64,000 nt of DNA from Clostridium cadaveris (GTDB taxonomy: Bacteria; Bacillota; Clostridia; Clostridiales; Clostridiaceae), in assembly GCF_020911725.1 (NCBI RefSeq), contig NZ_CP076620.1, forward strand, positions 232,501 through 296,500, written 5' to 3'. The stretch's first letter is position 1, and each line of letters begins with the position of its first letter. The notes under the pieces are model-generated. The model was not told the DNA's origin. It saw only the letters and a program-made list of their open reading frames with translations, and did no database searches. Positions 39,193-47,658 of this stretch are shown here, in pieces. The position numbers and the translations under genes were made by a program.

Positions 39193-39862
39193 TGAATTAA
39201 TACCAAATGTAATAGAACTTACACCGGATTTAATAAAAGCCTTAAAGGAAACTTTAATTATGGTTGGAAGTGCAGGACTTTATGGAACGCTGATAGGATT
39301 ACCCCTAGGGGTTATTATGCTGGTTACAGGAAAGAACCACATACTAGAAAACAAATATTTATATTCAATTTTATCAAAACTCATAAATACAATACGTTCA
39401 ATTCCATTTGTAATACTTATAGCTGCTATACCAGGGCTTATAAGGGCAATATCTGGGACAACCATAGGGGTTAAAGGAGCAATAGTTCCACTTACCATAG
39501 TGTGTATTCCAACAATGGCACGTCAGATAGAACTAGCACTAATCAAAGTTGATAAGGGAATAATAGAGGCTTATGAAGCTATGGGATTTTCAGAATTGCA
39601 GATTATTTTCAAGGTAATTTTGAAAGAAGGACTAGGTGGAATAATTCAAGCCATCACTTTATGTTTGGTATCGCTTTTAGGCTTTTCAGCTATAGCGGGA
39701 ACTGTAGGAGGAGGAGGTCTTGGAGATTTTGCTATAAGATACGGCTATCAGATGTTCAAGACAGATGTGATGATAGTAACAATAGTAATTTTATTAATCT
39801 TTGTATATATAGTACAAGGAATTGGCGACAGCCTATATAAAAAATGTAATCACAATAAGTAA
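39185..39862 (+). CDS. metI: Methionine ABC transporter permease
   Basis: 225 aa with five membrane helices, MetI family. It shows IRSIPFVILIAAIPG and the coupling motif EAYEAMGFSELQIIFKVILKEG, followed by SLLGFSAIAGTVGGGGLGD. It overlaps metN by 8 bp. It forms the channel for methionine, or for a related amino acid if the T-box specifier is not AUG. Confidence 0.93.
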   Translation: MFNELIPNVIELTPDLIKALKETLIMVGSAGLYGTLIGLPLGVIMLVTGKNHILENKYLYSILSKLINTIRSIPFVILIAAIPGLIRAISGTTIGVKGAIVPLTIVCIPTMARQIELALIKVDKGIIEAYEAMGFSELQIIFKVILKEGLGGIIQAITLCLVSLLGFSAIAGTVGGGGLGDFAIRYGYQMFKTDVMIVTIVILLIFVYIVQGIGDSLYKKCNHNK

Positions 39863-39875
39863 GGAGAGAAGAAAT

Positions 39876-40721
39876 ATGAAAAGAATAAAGAACTTATTAA
39901 AATTTATAACAGTATGCTCATTAGGATTAACATTGACAGCATGTGGAGGGAAAGCTCCAGAAACTAAAATATTAGGAACAAAAGATGGAGATGTTACAGT
40001 ATTAAAGCTTGGAGTTAATGGAACAGACTATAGAGTTTGGGATGATGTAAATGAGAGATTAAAAGAGTACAACATAAAACTTGATATAGTTTCATTTTCA
40101 GATTATATAAAACCAAATGAAGCCTTAAATGATGGAGAAATAGATCTTAATGCATTCCAGACTAAGATTTATCTTGAGGACTACAATAAAAAGCACAACA
40201 TGGATCTTCAGATTTTAAACTATACGTCTATAGCACCAATGGGAGCTTATTCGAACAAAATAAAGGATATAAAAGAGGTTAAGGATGGTGCGAAGGTAGC
40301 AATACCAAATGATGCTACTAATGGAGGAAGGGCACTTCAATTATTATCCAGCTTAGAACTTATAACTCTTAAAGATCCATTAAATCTTACTCCAACAGTT
40401 AAGGATATAGAAAAGAATCCTCACAATTTGAGTATAGTAGAAATGGCTGCAGGACAGATACCACGTTCTTTAGATGATGTAGATTTTGCAATTATAAACA
40501 ATGGTGTTGCTTATCAAGCAGGACTTACACTGAAGGATTCTGCAATAGCTGTGGAAAATATAGATGGTCCTACAGCAGAAAATTACTACAATGTTATAGC
40601 GGTAAGAAAAGAAAATATAAATGATGAAGTTCTTCAAAAGGTAAAGGAAGTTTATACTTCAGAGGCAACTAGGGACATAATAAATAAGGTGTTTGGTGGA
40701 CAAAGTATTCCAGTATTTTAA
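39876..40721 (+). CDS. metQ: Methionine-binding lipoprotein
   Basis: 281 aa, NlpA/MetQ family. A lipoprotein signal peptide ends at LTLTAC. The mature part has LKLGVNGTDYRVWDDV, DGEIDLNAFQTKIYLEDYN and IAVRKENINDEVLQKV. AAGGAGAGAAG precedes ATG 39876; the longer frame overlapping metI is rejected. It captures methionine or methionine derivatives for MetNI. Confidence 0.92.
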   Translation: MKRIKNLLKFITVCSLGLTLTACGGKAPETKILGTKDGDVTVLKLGVNGTDYRVWDDVNERLKEYNIKLDIVSFSDYIKPNEALNDGEIDLNAFQTKIYLEDYNKKHNMDLQILNYTSIAPMGAYSNKIKDIKEVKDGAKVAIPNDATNGGRALQLLSSLELITLKDPLNLTPTVKDIEKNPHNLSIVEMAAGQIPRSLDDVDFAIINNGVAYQAGLTLKDSAIAVENIDGPTAENYYNVIAVRKENINDEVLQKVKEVYTSEATRDIINKVFGGQSIPVF

Positions 40722-40812
40722 AATAAATGATTTGAATATTTTGAAATATAAAAGTTGTAGATTAAGTGTTTTATTATATGTGGATAATAAAAAGGTCTAG
40801 GGGGAAAATAAG

Positions 40813-42006
40813 ATGGCAGATATAAAGGTAATTCAAGATAAAATAATAAAATATATAGAAGAGCATAAGAAGGAGTATGAAAATATTTCAAAAGCTATAT
40901 GGGAAAAGCCAGAAGTATCAAACTATGAATTCTTTGCATGTAAAGTATTAGGGGATAAATTAAGAGAAGAGGGCTTTAAAATAGAAGATAATGCAGCAGG
41001 ACACAGAACTGGATTTGCAGCAGTGAAGAAATCTGGCAAGCCAGGACCAGTTATAGCTTTTTTAGCAGAGTATGATGCTCTTGAGGGATTAGGACATGCT
41101 TGTGGCCATAATATAATAGGAGCAACAAGTACCTTTGCAGGTGTTGCCTTATCAAAAGTTATAGATGAAATTGGCGGAGAAGTAAGGGTTTATGGAACTC
41201 CTGGAGAGGAGGGAGGAGAAGAAGGAAGCGCAAAGGAGAGCTTTGTGAGAGAGGGATATTTTAAAGATGTTGATGCTGCCCTTATAGCACATCCAGGAAC
41301 ATTGAATCTGCTTACAGGAACTTCTCTTGCAAATGATCCTATAGATATAGAATTCTTCGGAAAGCCTGCTCATGCAGCAGCAATTCCGGAACAAGGAATC
41401 AACGCTTTAGATGCAGTAATTCAAGTGTACAATGGAATTAATGCACTTCGTCAGCACCTTCCAAGTGATGTAAGAATCCATGGGATAATAACAAATGGAG
41501 GAAGTGCTCCAAATATAGTTCCTGATTATGCAAAAGCGCGCTTCTATCTAAGGTCTGCTTCAAGAAACACATTAAACGATGTATTTGCAAAGGTAGAAAG
41601 AATAGTAGAGGGAGCAGGATTATTAACAGGAGCAAAGGGAAAAGTCATCCGTTATCAAAACAAAGTAGATAATCTAGTTCCAACTCCTGCTTTTGATGAA
41701 GTATATAAAAAGCATTTAGAATACTTTGGAGAAACCCTTGACCATAAGGAATCAGGAATTGGGTCAACTGATGTAGGAAATGTATCTCAAGTAGTTCCAA
41801 CAATTCACCCGACTTTGAGGGTTACAGAAGTCAAATGTGGAGGACATACTGTAGAATTTAGAGAAGAGTGTATAAAGCCTAAGGCACTAGAAAGCTGCAC
41901 CTTAGGAGCTAAGATATTGTCCCTTACAGCACTAGATTTGATACTAGACTCAGAACTTTTAAAATCAATAAAAGAGCAGCATAAAACTTTGATTTCTCAA
42001 ATATAG
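40813..42006 (+). CDS. M20 family amidohydrolase / aminoacylase
   Basis: 397 aa, M20D subfamily. Metal-binding and catalytic motifs: AEYDALEGLGHACGHN, TPGEEGGEEGSAK, ALIAHPG and HAAAIPEQGINALDA, with the C-terminal RVTEVKCGGHTVEF. The family hydrolyses N-acyl amino acids, p-aminobenzoyl-glutamate or dipeptides. Its place after metNIQ suggests release of an amino acid from an N-acylated or dipeptide form taken up by the transporter. It is 91 bp after metQ and may still be under T-box control. A GGGGG site precedes ATG 40813. Confidence 0.88.
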   Translation: MADIKVIQDKIIKYIEEHKKEYENISKAIWEKPEVSNYEFFACKVLGDKLREEGFKIEDNAAGHRTGFAAVKKSGKPGPVIAFLAEYDALEGLGHACGHNIIGATSTFAGVALSKVIDEIGGEVRVYGTPGEEGGEEGSAKESFVREGYFKDVDAALIAHPGTLNLLTGTSLANDPIDIEFFGKPAHAAAIPEQGINALDAVIQVYNGINALRQHLPSDVRIHGIITNGGSAPNIVPDYAKARFYLRSASRNTLNDVFAKVERIVEGAGLLTGAKGKVIRYQNKVDNLVPTPAFDEVYKKHLEYFGETLDHKESGIGSTDVGNVSQVVPTIHPTLRVTEVKCGGHTVEFREECIKPKALESCTLGAKILSLTALDLILDSELLKSIKEQHKTLISQI

Positions 42007-42094
42007 ACAATGGTATATAGATAAAATTTTCATGTTTATTTTCCTTTGAAATTTGTTATAATATAGATTCAAGCAAAAGATGGAGGAATTAAAT

Positions 42095-42436
42095 ATGGAT
42101 AAATTACCAAATTGCCCAAAATGTAATTCAGAGTATACTTATGAGGATGGCAGCTTATTTGTATGTCCAGAGTGTGCCCATGAATGGTCAGCTAATGGAG
42201 AAAACCAACCTAGTGAAGATGAAAGAATAGTTAAAGACGCCAACGGCAACATATTAAATGATGGTGATTCTGTAACTATAGTAAAGGACCTAAAAGTAAA
42301 GGGAGCAACTTCTGCTTTAAAGAAGGGAACAAAAGTAAAAAACATACGTCTAGTTGATGGGGACCACAATATAGATTGTAAGATAGATGGCTTTGGAGCT
42401 ATGTCTCTAAAATCTGAGTTCGTTAAAAAGATATAA
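42095..42436 (+). CDS. YjdM/PhnA-like zinc ribbon protein
   Basis: 113 aa. The N-terminal zinc ribbon has two CXXC knuckles, [11 protein letters not shown] and VCPECAHEW. The C-terminal domain ([25 protein letters not shown] to [14 protein letters not shown]) is the SH3-like YjdM domain. Its E. coli homologue was named for alkylphosphonate use, but its function is not established. ATG 42095 has GGAGG at good distance. Monocistronic. Confidence 0.93.
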   Translation: MDKLPNCPKCNSEYTYEDGSLFVCPECAHEWSANGENQPSEDERIVKDANGNILNDGDSVTIVKDLKVKGATSALKKGTKVKNIRLVDGDHNIDCKIDGFGAMSLKSEFVKKI

Positions 42437-42513
42437 ATAAAAAGATAGAAGAGCAAAATCGAGGTTTCCATTTCTAGGTACAAAAGTATCTAATTAAGTT
42501 AAAATCTCAAGTT

Positions 42514-42560
42514 AAATCACATGTAGATTAATAATATAATCATACATGTGATTTTTTTTA
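42514..42560 (+). terminator. Terminator after the YjdM-like gene
   Basis: AAATCACATGT pairs with ACATGTGATTT and is followed by a T-run. No gene is seen from 42561 to 42789. Confidence 0.7.
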
Positions 42561-42789
42561 TAATATCCTTATTAAAAAAAGATTTGAGGAATATTTCTGT
42601 TATTTTTATTGTAGGTAGGATTGAGATTTATAGTGTAATTTTAATATGGTGAGTATAAAAAATATTATAGTAATAAATTTTAAATATTGATATAGAAATT
42701 ATGTTTGAAAAATATTTGATGTATAATATATTACAGAGGGAGATGAAAGCATATGAAGATAAAATATCGTTTAAGTAAGGAAGAACAAT

Positions 42790-43202
42790 ATGAAATCAAT
42801 TTTTAAAGCCTACATTCCATTTTAATCTACTCGTTTTTCGTTACTTTAATGTATTTTCTTAATTCATACTACTTTCCTAGATATTGTGAAGTACTACCTT
42901 GTTTTTCTATAATGATTGTTACTCTTTACTACTTTATAGGTATATTTATCTTTGGATATATCTTAGGTAGAGTTACTCAAAGGAGACTTTGTTATCCATC
43001 CATAGAAATATGTATTCTTCTTGCTATAGTTTCTTCTCTAATTATGTTAATACTCGAAGCACTTAGACATATTTTTTGGATTCTTGAGAGAGGTTATTCA
43101 ATTAATTTTGTAACTAGACTAAGTGTACTAGGAACTCTTACTTCCTTTTTCATTGGAGAAATAGTTGAATATCATAAACAAAAAACTATACTTAAAAACT
43201 GA
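42790..43202 (+). pseudogene. Small multi-pass membrane protein gene with a frameshift
   Basis: ATG 42790 has AAGGAAG in front and reads MKSIFKAYIPF before a stop at 42823. One base further on, the frame continues LIYSFFVTLMYFLNSYYF through about four hydrophobic segments to the stop at 43200-43202. Adding one T to the TTTT run at 42820-42823 restores a single frame of about 138 codons. The protein family is not recognised. It is a pseudogene, a phase-variable gene or a sequencing error in a homopolymer. Confidence 0.55.
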
Positions 43203-43204
43203 TA

Positions 43205-43502
43205 ATTATTTCTAGTTTGCGAGGAGATTATGAAGCTCAAAAAGCGTGTCATAAGCAAGCTGCACAGTATATAGAAGAAAAAACAGGAGGAAAGCTAATA
43301 TTTTTATCAACAGCAAATGTATTTGATAATAAGCTTATATGAAAATTTATTTGTGAACTATACCTTAGATATTCAAATATAAAAGTATATACAGTATATA
43401 ATTGAGAAGAATCTTAAGGGGGGGTTCACATCAAGGAGAGACATTCCAGAAACTCTGCAGATGTCATTTATGGATGTTATAGAATATGTAACTAGTGCAT
43501 AG
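43205..43502 (+). pseudogene. Remnant of a Rossmann-fold (RmlD/SDR-like) reductase
   Basis: From 43205 one frame reads SLRGDYEAQKACHKQAAQY and then GGKLIFLSTANVFDN before TGA at 43340. After further stops, another frame reads GGFTSRRDIPETLQMSFM and VIEYVTSA, ending at TAG 43500-43502. The first part resembles the region before the STxxVFD motif of sugar-nucleotide reductases, and the second looks like a C-terminus. Much of the middle is gone. The identification is tentative; the decay is plain. Confidence 0.45.
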
Positions 43503-43538
43503 AAATTTAATAGACAAATCATCGAAAGGAAATGGTTT

Positions 43539-44066
43539 ATGGAATACAGAAAGATTATTATTGATGAAATGAACTTAGATTTGTTTTCAGCTTTTGAAAG
43601 ATATCAAGAGGTGACAAAGTGTCGTAGAAAAATAGATGGGCAATGGGTAATAGTAGATGATCCGTTTATTGATCAATGGAGTAAAGATGAATATGAAATC
43701 TTAGTGTCATATCTAAAAAATACTATAAAAACTTATGGAGTTGTCCTTGGAGCTTTTGTAGATGGAAAGTTGAAAGGCTTTGCTTCAGTTGAAAGTACTC
43801 CTTTGGGTTCAAACAGGGAGTATCTAGACCTTTCAAGTATCCATGTTTCCTATGATTCTAGGGGAAAAGATATTGGTAAAAAACTATTTGATATGGCAGC
43901 TAAATGGGCAAAAGAACAAGGTGCATCAAAACTTTATATATCAGCACATTCTGCAGTAGAATCCCAAATGTTTTACAAAGCCATGGGCTGTGTCGAAGCA
44001 ACCGAATATAATGAAGAACATATGAAAAGAGAGCCTTGTGACTGCCAGTTGGAGTATGTTCTATAA
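43539..44066 (+). CDS. GNAT-family N-acetyltransferase
   Basis: 175 aa. The core motif A is SSIHVSYDSRGKDIGKKLFDMAAKWAKE (about 112-140), with LYISAHSAVESQMFYKAMG behind it. An N-terminal helical part of about 60 residues precedes it, and the end is rich in Cys and Glu (REPCDCQLEYVL). It transfers an acyl group from CoA; the substrate is unknown. AAAGGAAATGG precedes ATG 43539. It is followed at 38 bp by the DHFR gene. Confidence 0.85.
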   Translation: MEYRKIIIDEMNLDLFSAFERYQEVTKCRRKIDGQWVIVDDPFIDQWSKDEYEILVSYLKNTIKTYGVVLGAFVDGKLKGFASVESTPLGSNREYLDLSSIHVSYDSRGKDIGKKLFDMAAKWAKEQGASKLYISAHSAVESQMFYKAMGCVEATEYNEEHMKREPCDCQLEYVL

Positions 44067-44104
44067 TAATAAATTGAAATGATTAATTTAGAAAGGTAAA
44101 TATA

Positions 44105-44575
44105 ATGATAGCATTAATAGTTGCACATTCTAAAAACAATGTAATTGGAAATAAGGGGAGAATCCCATGGAATATAAAAGGGGAGCTGCGACGTTACAAG
44201 GAGCTGACAACTGATAATGTTGTTATCATGGGGAGGCGATCCTACGAAGAAATCGGAAAACCTCTTCCAAATAGAATTAATATAGTTCTATCAACTACCA
44301 AAACTTACGAAGGTGAAAATCTTATAACAGCTAAATCTTTGAAAGAAGCTTTAGACATTGCTGGAGACAGGGACGTATATATATCTGGTGGTGAAAAGAT
44401 ATTCGAAGAAGCAATCCACATTGTTGATAAAATGTATATCACTCTTGTTGATAAGGTTGTTGAAGGGGATACCTATTTTCCTGATTTTAATGAAGAGGAT
44501 TTTGACAAACACATTGATGAACATTTTTATGGAGAGATTCCATATACTTATATGACATTTACGAGAAAGCGTTAA
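44105..44575 (+). CDS. folA: Dihydrofolate reductase
   Basis: 156 aa, chromosomal DHFR. It begins MIALIVAHSKNNVIGNKGRIPW and carries the catalytic acidic residue in NIKGELRRYKELT, the NADPH motif VVIMGRRSYEEIGKPLPNR and DVYISGGEKIFEEA. It reduces dihydrofolate to tetrahydrofolate with NADPH for thymidylate and purine synthesis. AGAAAGGTAAA precedes ATG 44105. No thymidylate synthase gene is adjacent. Confidence 0.96.
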   Translation: MIALIVAHSKNNVIGNKGRIPWNIKGELRRYKELTTDNVVIMGRRSYEEIGKPLPNRINIVLSTTKTYEGENLITAKSLKEALDIAGDRDVYISGGEKIFEEAIHIVDKMYITLVDKVVEGDTYFPDFNEEDFDKHIDEHFYGEIPYTYMTFTRKR

Positions 44576-44650
44576 AAAATTAAGAGGTGAAAAGTTGTTT
44601 AATGTGAATCGCTCTTTGTGAAGTAGACAATTAAAAAATAAAAGCTTTTT

Positions 44651-44680
44651 CTGTCAGTAATTTTTTATACTGGCAGTTTT
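44651..44680 (+). terminator. Terminator after folA
   Basis: CTGTCAGTA pairs with TACTGGCAG (one G-U) and is followed by TTTT. The rest of the gap 44576-44932 shows no gene. Confidence 0.6.
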
Positions 44681-44932
44681 GCGTTGGCTGTAAATATATT
44701 CTCAGTTATATACTGCGGATTAGCAGCTTGATGCCAAAATCATTTGCGATTTAGTGAGACAGCTTATGTTTTTATATGTTAATTCATTGTACAGTAATTT
44801 TGAGAAACAACTATAGAGAATTTCTATATAAAAAATTTAATCATTAAAAAAAACAATTGGAATATCAAAAAAAAACATGATAATATCATTATGAACCATT
44901 TATGGTATAAATTACATATAGGGGGAAATGGT

Positions 44933-47560
44933 ATGAAGGGGAAAAAAATAATTTCATCACTAATAGCAGCCACTATGTTGTTTACTCAAAGCGCTGTTAG
45001 TGTTATGGCTATGGGCATCAGTGAGGAAGGCATACATAATGTAGCTGAGAGTACATATGCAGTATCAAAGATTTGGCAGGTTTATGAAGATGCTTCTAAA
45101 TTAACCTCTGAAAGAACAATGAAATATATCATTGGAGGAGAAAACTTAGTTAAAAATCAAACTTTAGTAAAAGTTATAGCTAACAATAGTGTGGTAAATG
45201 ACGTCAATGTAAAGGTTGTAGGTGAAGATGAACAGCAAATTGTAACAATTATTTTTCCGGAAAGAGTTGAGGCTGTAACCTATAATGTTCTTTTTGATGA
45301 AAGTGGAAGTGGATATTCCTATGGAAATAGTAAGGTCGTTGAAGTAAAGGGAACAGGGAATGTAGGTGAAATACCAAAACCAGAAAGCAATGCAGAAATT
45401 TATATGTTTAAATCAAAATCTGAAACTGCTCTTGGTAGTAAAGGTGGAGAGGTTGAATTTGTAGTTTATGGAAGAGGCCTTACTGAAGAAATATCAGTAA
45501 AGGTTGAAGAAAATGAGGAATTAAAAGCTGTGTTTACAAAGAAAACAGATAAAACTCAGAGTTTTAAAATTAACTTTCCAGAAAATAAAAGTGAAGAATT
45601 AAGAAAATATTCAGTTAAAGTTACTCCAAAGGGAATGGAAAATAGCTGGTTTGATACAACAATTTTTGCCACAGTTGCAGCAAATAAAATTGAGGGAGCT
45701 GCGGTGACGGAATTAAAAGCTATACCACTTGGAGTATCAGGATTATCATATCAGCTACAGTTTAAAGGACAATATCTTTCTTATGATAATATTATAATTA
45801 AAACATTGCCTTCAGAAGATGTTGTAGTGACTGATATTTTTATAGATGAATATAGTGGAAAGGCAATTCTAACACTGCCAGAAAATAAAACATCAAAAGC
45901 TGTTACTTATGAGATTCAAGTTGGAATAAAAGATAATAATGAAATGGTAAATTCAGTAAAAACTTTAGTAATAGTTATGCCGCTAAAAGATGAGGATAAT
46001 AGAAAAGAAATAGATTTAAAACCTACGGCATTATATATTAATACAGATAGAACTGTGATTACTATGGTTTTTGATCAAGAAGTTGAAAATGCAACTGGAA
46101 GTGAAGCAGAATTAAAAGAAAAAATTAAATTAACATATGGATTTAATGAGAAGCCACTTGGAAAAAATGACAAAATAGAGTTTGCTGGAAATGAAGTAAT
46201 TATTACATTGGAGAATAAATATGAACCACTTTTGGGTAGCAAAAATATTGTAGTTGATAAGAAGGCACTGCAAACCAAAAATAATGAATTGGTAAAACCT
46301 TTAAAATGGCATATTAAGGATGGTCCAGTTGTGTTTAGTATGGATATATTGACAGATGAAGTATTATCAAGTAAAGGTGGAGAAGTTAGAATCCAATTGA
46401 ATGGATATAATTTGGAATCAGCTAATATTTTAGGAAGGGTATTAAATGTTGGAACTTGCCAAATTAATGAAGAAATTAAGGTTAAAGTGGAAGGAACTAA
46501 AGAAACTCCTGTTTTAGTATTCCAAGTACCAGAGAACACTGGAGATAAAACTCAATGTTGGTTATTAAAACTATCTTTAAATGGTACAGTAGTTCAAGAA
46601 GGACTAGACTATATGAATATTACAAAACTATCAATGGTTTCTGTACTTCCGGCAGATAAAAATGTAAATGATATAACACTAGGAAATATGAAAATTAATT
46701 CTTACGGAGTACTTCCAGATATGTTTAATCCAAGTTATGTAGAAACCCCAATCAATCAAGAAAGTAAAAAGATTCAAGTTCACCTTTATGGAACTAATTT
46801 AGATGCAAAGAAAACAAAGGTACGAATCATAGATGAAGATGGAGTAGAGTGGCCAATTTATAATATTCCAGCTTACGACAGTATAGATCATTTTATAATG
46901 GTGGCAATGGATGGAACGGGTATAACTGGCAATGGAAATCATCAGCTTTTAGAAATTATTTGTCCAAGAAATATTGCTACAGATCGTATATATAAAATTC
47001 AAGTTGCACCAGATGGAGAAAATTTTGAATCTCAATATGTAGAAGTGAAAGTAGTAAATAAAGGCGAAAGTGGATTAAGGAAACCAGTTATAAAAAATGT
47101 AACTTTTCAATATATTGATAAAAATGGAAATGAAATTGCACCTTCAGAAGAATATAAAGGTTATGAATGGTTCTTATTATCTGCAATTAAGTTTCCAATG
47201 AAAGAAATTGAGGGATATCGCATAGATAAAGTGCCTGAATTTAAAATAGAAGATGAAACAATAGGAGAAAATGATAGGGTATTCCAAATTATATATGAGA
47301 AACTATCAGAAGATGGTGTAGGAAGCAAGCCTGACGAAGGAGCAAAACCAGATGATGGATCAGGAAGCAAGCCTAGTGAAGCAGAAAAGCCAGGAGCAGG
47401 AGGAAATTCAGGAGTTACTAATGATGAAGCATTAGATAAAGGACAAAACATTAATAAACTTCCTCAAACAGGAGACCTTATGTCTTCGTTAATAGAAATA
47501 TTAGGTTTTGGAGTTTTAACGGCAGGTATTTTCCTTTTAAGAAAGAAAAAGATATCTTAA
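44933..47560 (+). CDS. LPXTG cell-wall-anchored surface protein
   Basis: 875 aa. A signal peptide (residues about 1-28, KGKKIISSLIAATMLFTQSA) is followed by several Ig-like or beta-rich repeats. Two clear repeat units carry a shared LxSKGGEVxxxxxGxxL motif (ALGSKGGEVEFVVYGRGL and VLSSKGGEVRIQLNGYNL). Near residue 720 a MucBP-like segment (VTFQYIDKNGNEIAPSEEYK) occurs. Then come a Pro/Gly/Ser/Asp-rich linker and the sorting signal LPQTG (843-847), a hydrophobic helix and RKKK. Sortase would link it to peptidoglycan. Adhesion is a reasonable guess. ATG 44933 follows GGGGGAAATGG; the earlier in-frame ATG has no site. Confidence 0.88.
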   Translation: MKGKKIISSLIAATMLFTQSAVSVMAMGISEEGIHNVAESTYAVSKIWQVYEDASKLTSERTMKYIIGGENLVKNQTLVKVIANNSVVNDVNVKVVGEDEQQIVTIIFPERVEAVTYNVLFDESGSGYSYGNSKVVEVKGTGNVGEIPKPESNAEIYMFKSKSETALGSKGGEVEFVVYGRGLTEEISVKVEENEELKAVFTKKTDKTQSFKINFPENKSEELRKYSVKVTPKGMENSWFDTTIFATVAANKIEGAAVTELKAIPLGVSGLSYQLQFKGQYLSYDNIIIKTLPSEDVVVTDIFIDEYSGKAILTLPENKTSKAVTYEIQVGIKDNNEMVNSVKTLVIVMPLKDEDNRKEIDLKPTALYINTDRTVITMVFDQEVENATGSEAELKEKIKLTYGFNEKPLGKNDKIEFAGNEVIITLENKYEPLLGSKNIVVDKKALQTKNNELVKPLKWHIKDGPVVFSMDILTDEVLSSKGGEVRIQLNGYNLESANILGRVLNVGTCQINEEIKVKVEGTKETPVLVFQVPENTGDKTQCWLLKLSLNGTVVQEGLDYMNITKLSMVSVLPADKNVNDITLGNMKINSYGVLPDMFNPSYVETPINQESKKIQVHLYGTNLDAKKTKVRIIDEDGVEWPIYNIPAYDSIDHFIMVAMDGTGITGNGNHQLLEIICPRNIATDRIYKIQVAPDGENFESQYVEVKVVNKGESGLRKPVIKNVTFQYIDKNGNEIAPSEEYKGYEWFLLSAIKFPMKEIEGYRIDKVPEFKIEDETIGENDRVFQIIYEKLSEDGVGSKPDEGAKPDDGSGSKPSEAEKPGAGGNSGVTNDEALDKGQNINKLPQTGDLMSSLIEILGFGVLTAGIFLLRKKKIS

Positions 47561-47563
47561 TTG

Positions 47564-47609
47564 AAAAGGAGCTATAGCATTAAATAATTAATGCAGTAGC
47601 TCCTTTTTT
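47564..47609 (+). terminator. Terminator after the surface protein gene
   Basis: AAAAGGAGCTA pairs with TAGCTCCTTTT, with an inner GCATTAA/TTAATGC stem, and is followed by a T-run. Confidence 0.75.
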
Positions 47610-47658
47610 GTAGGGAATGTAGATAGATTTGATTTAAATAAAAAATTCTTTTTAAATT

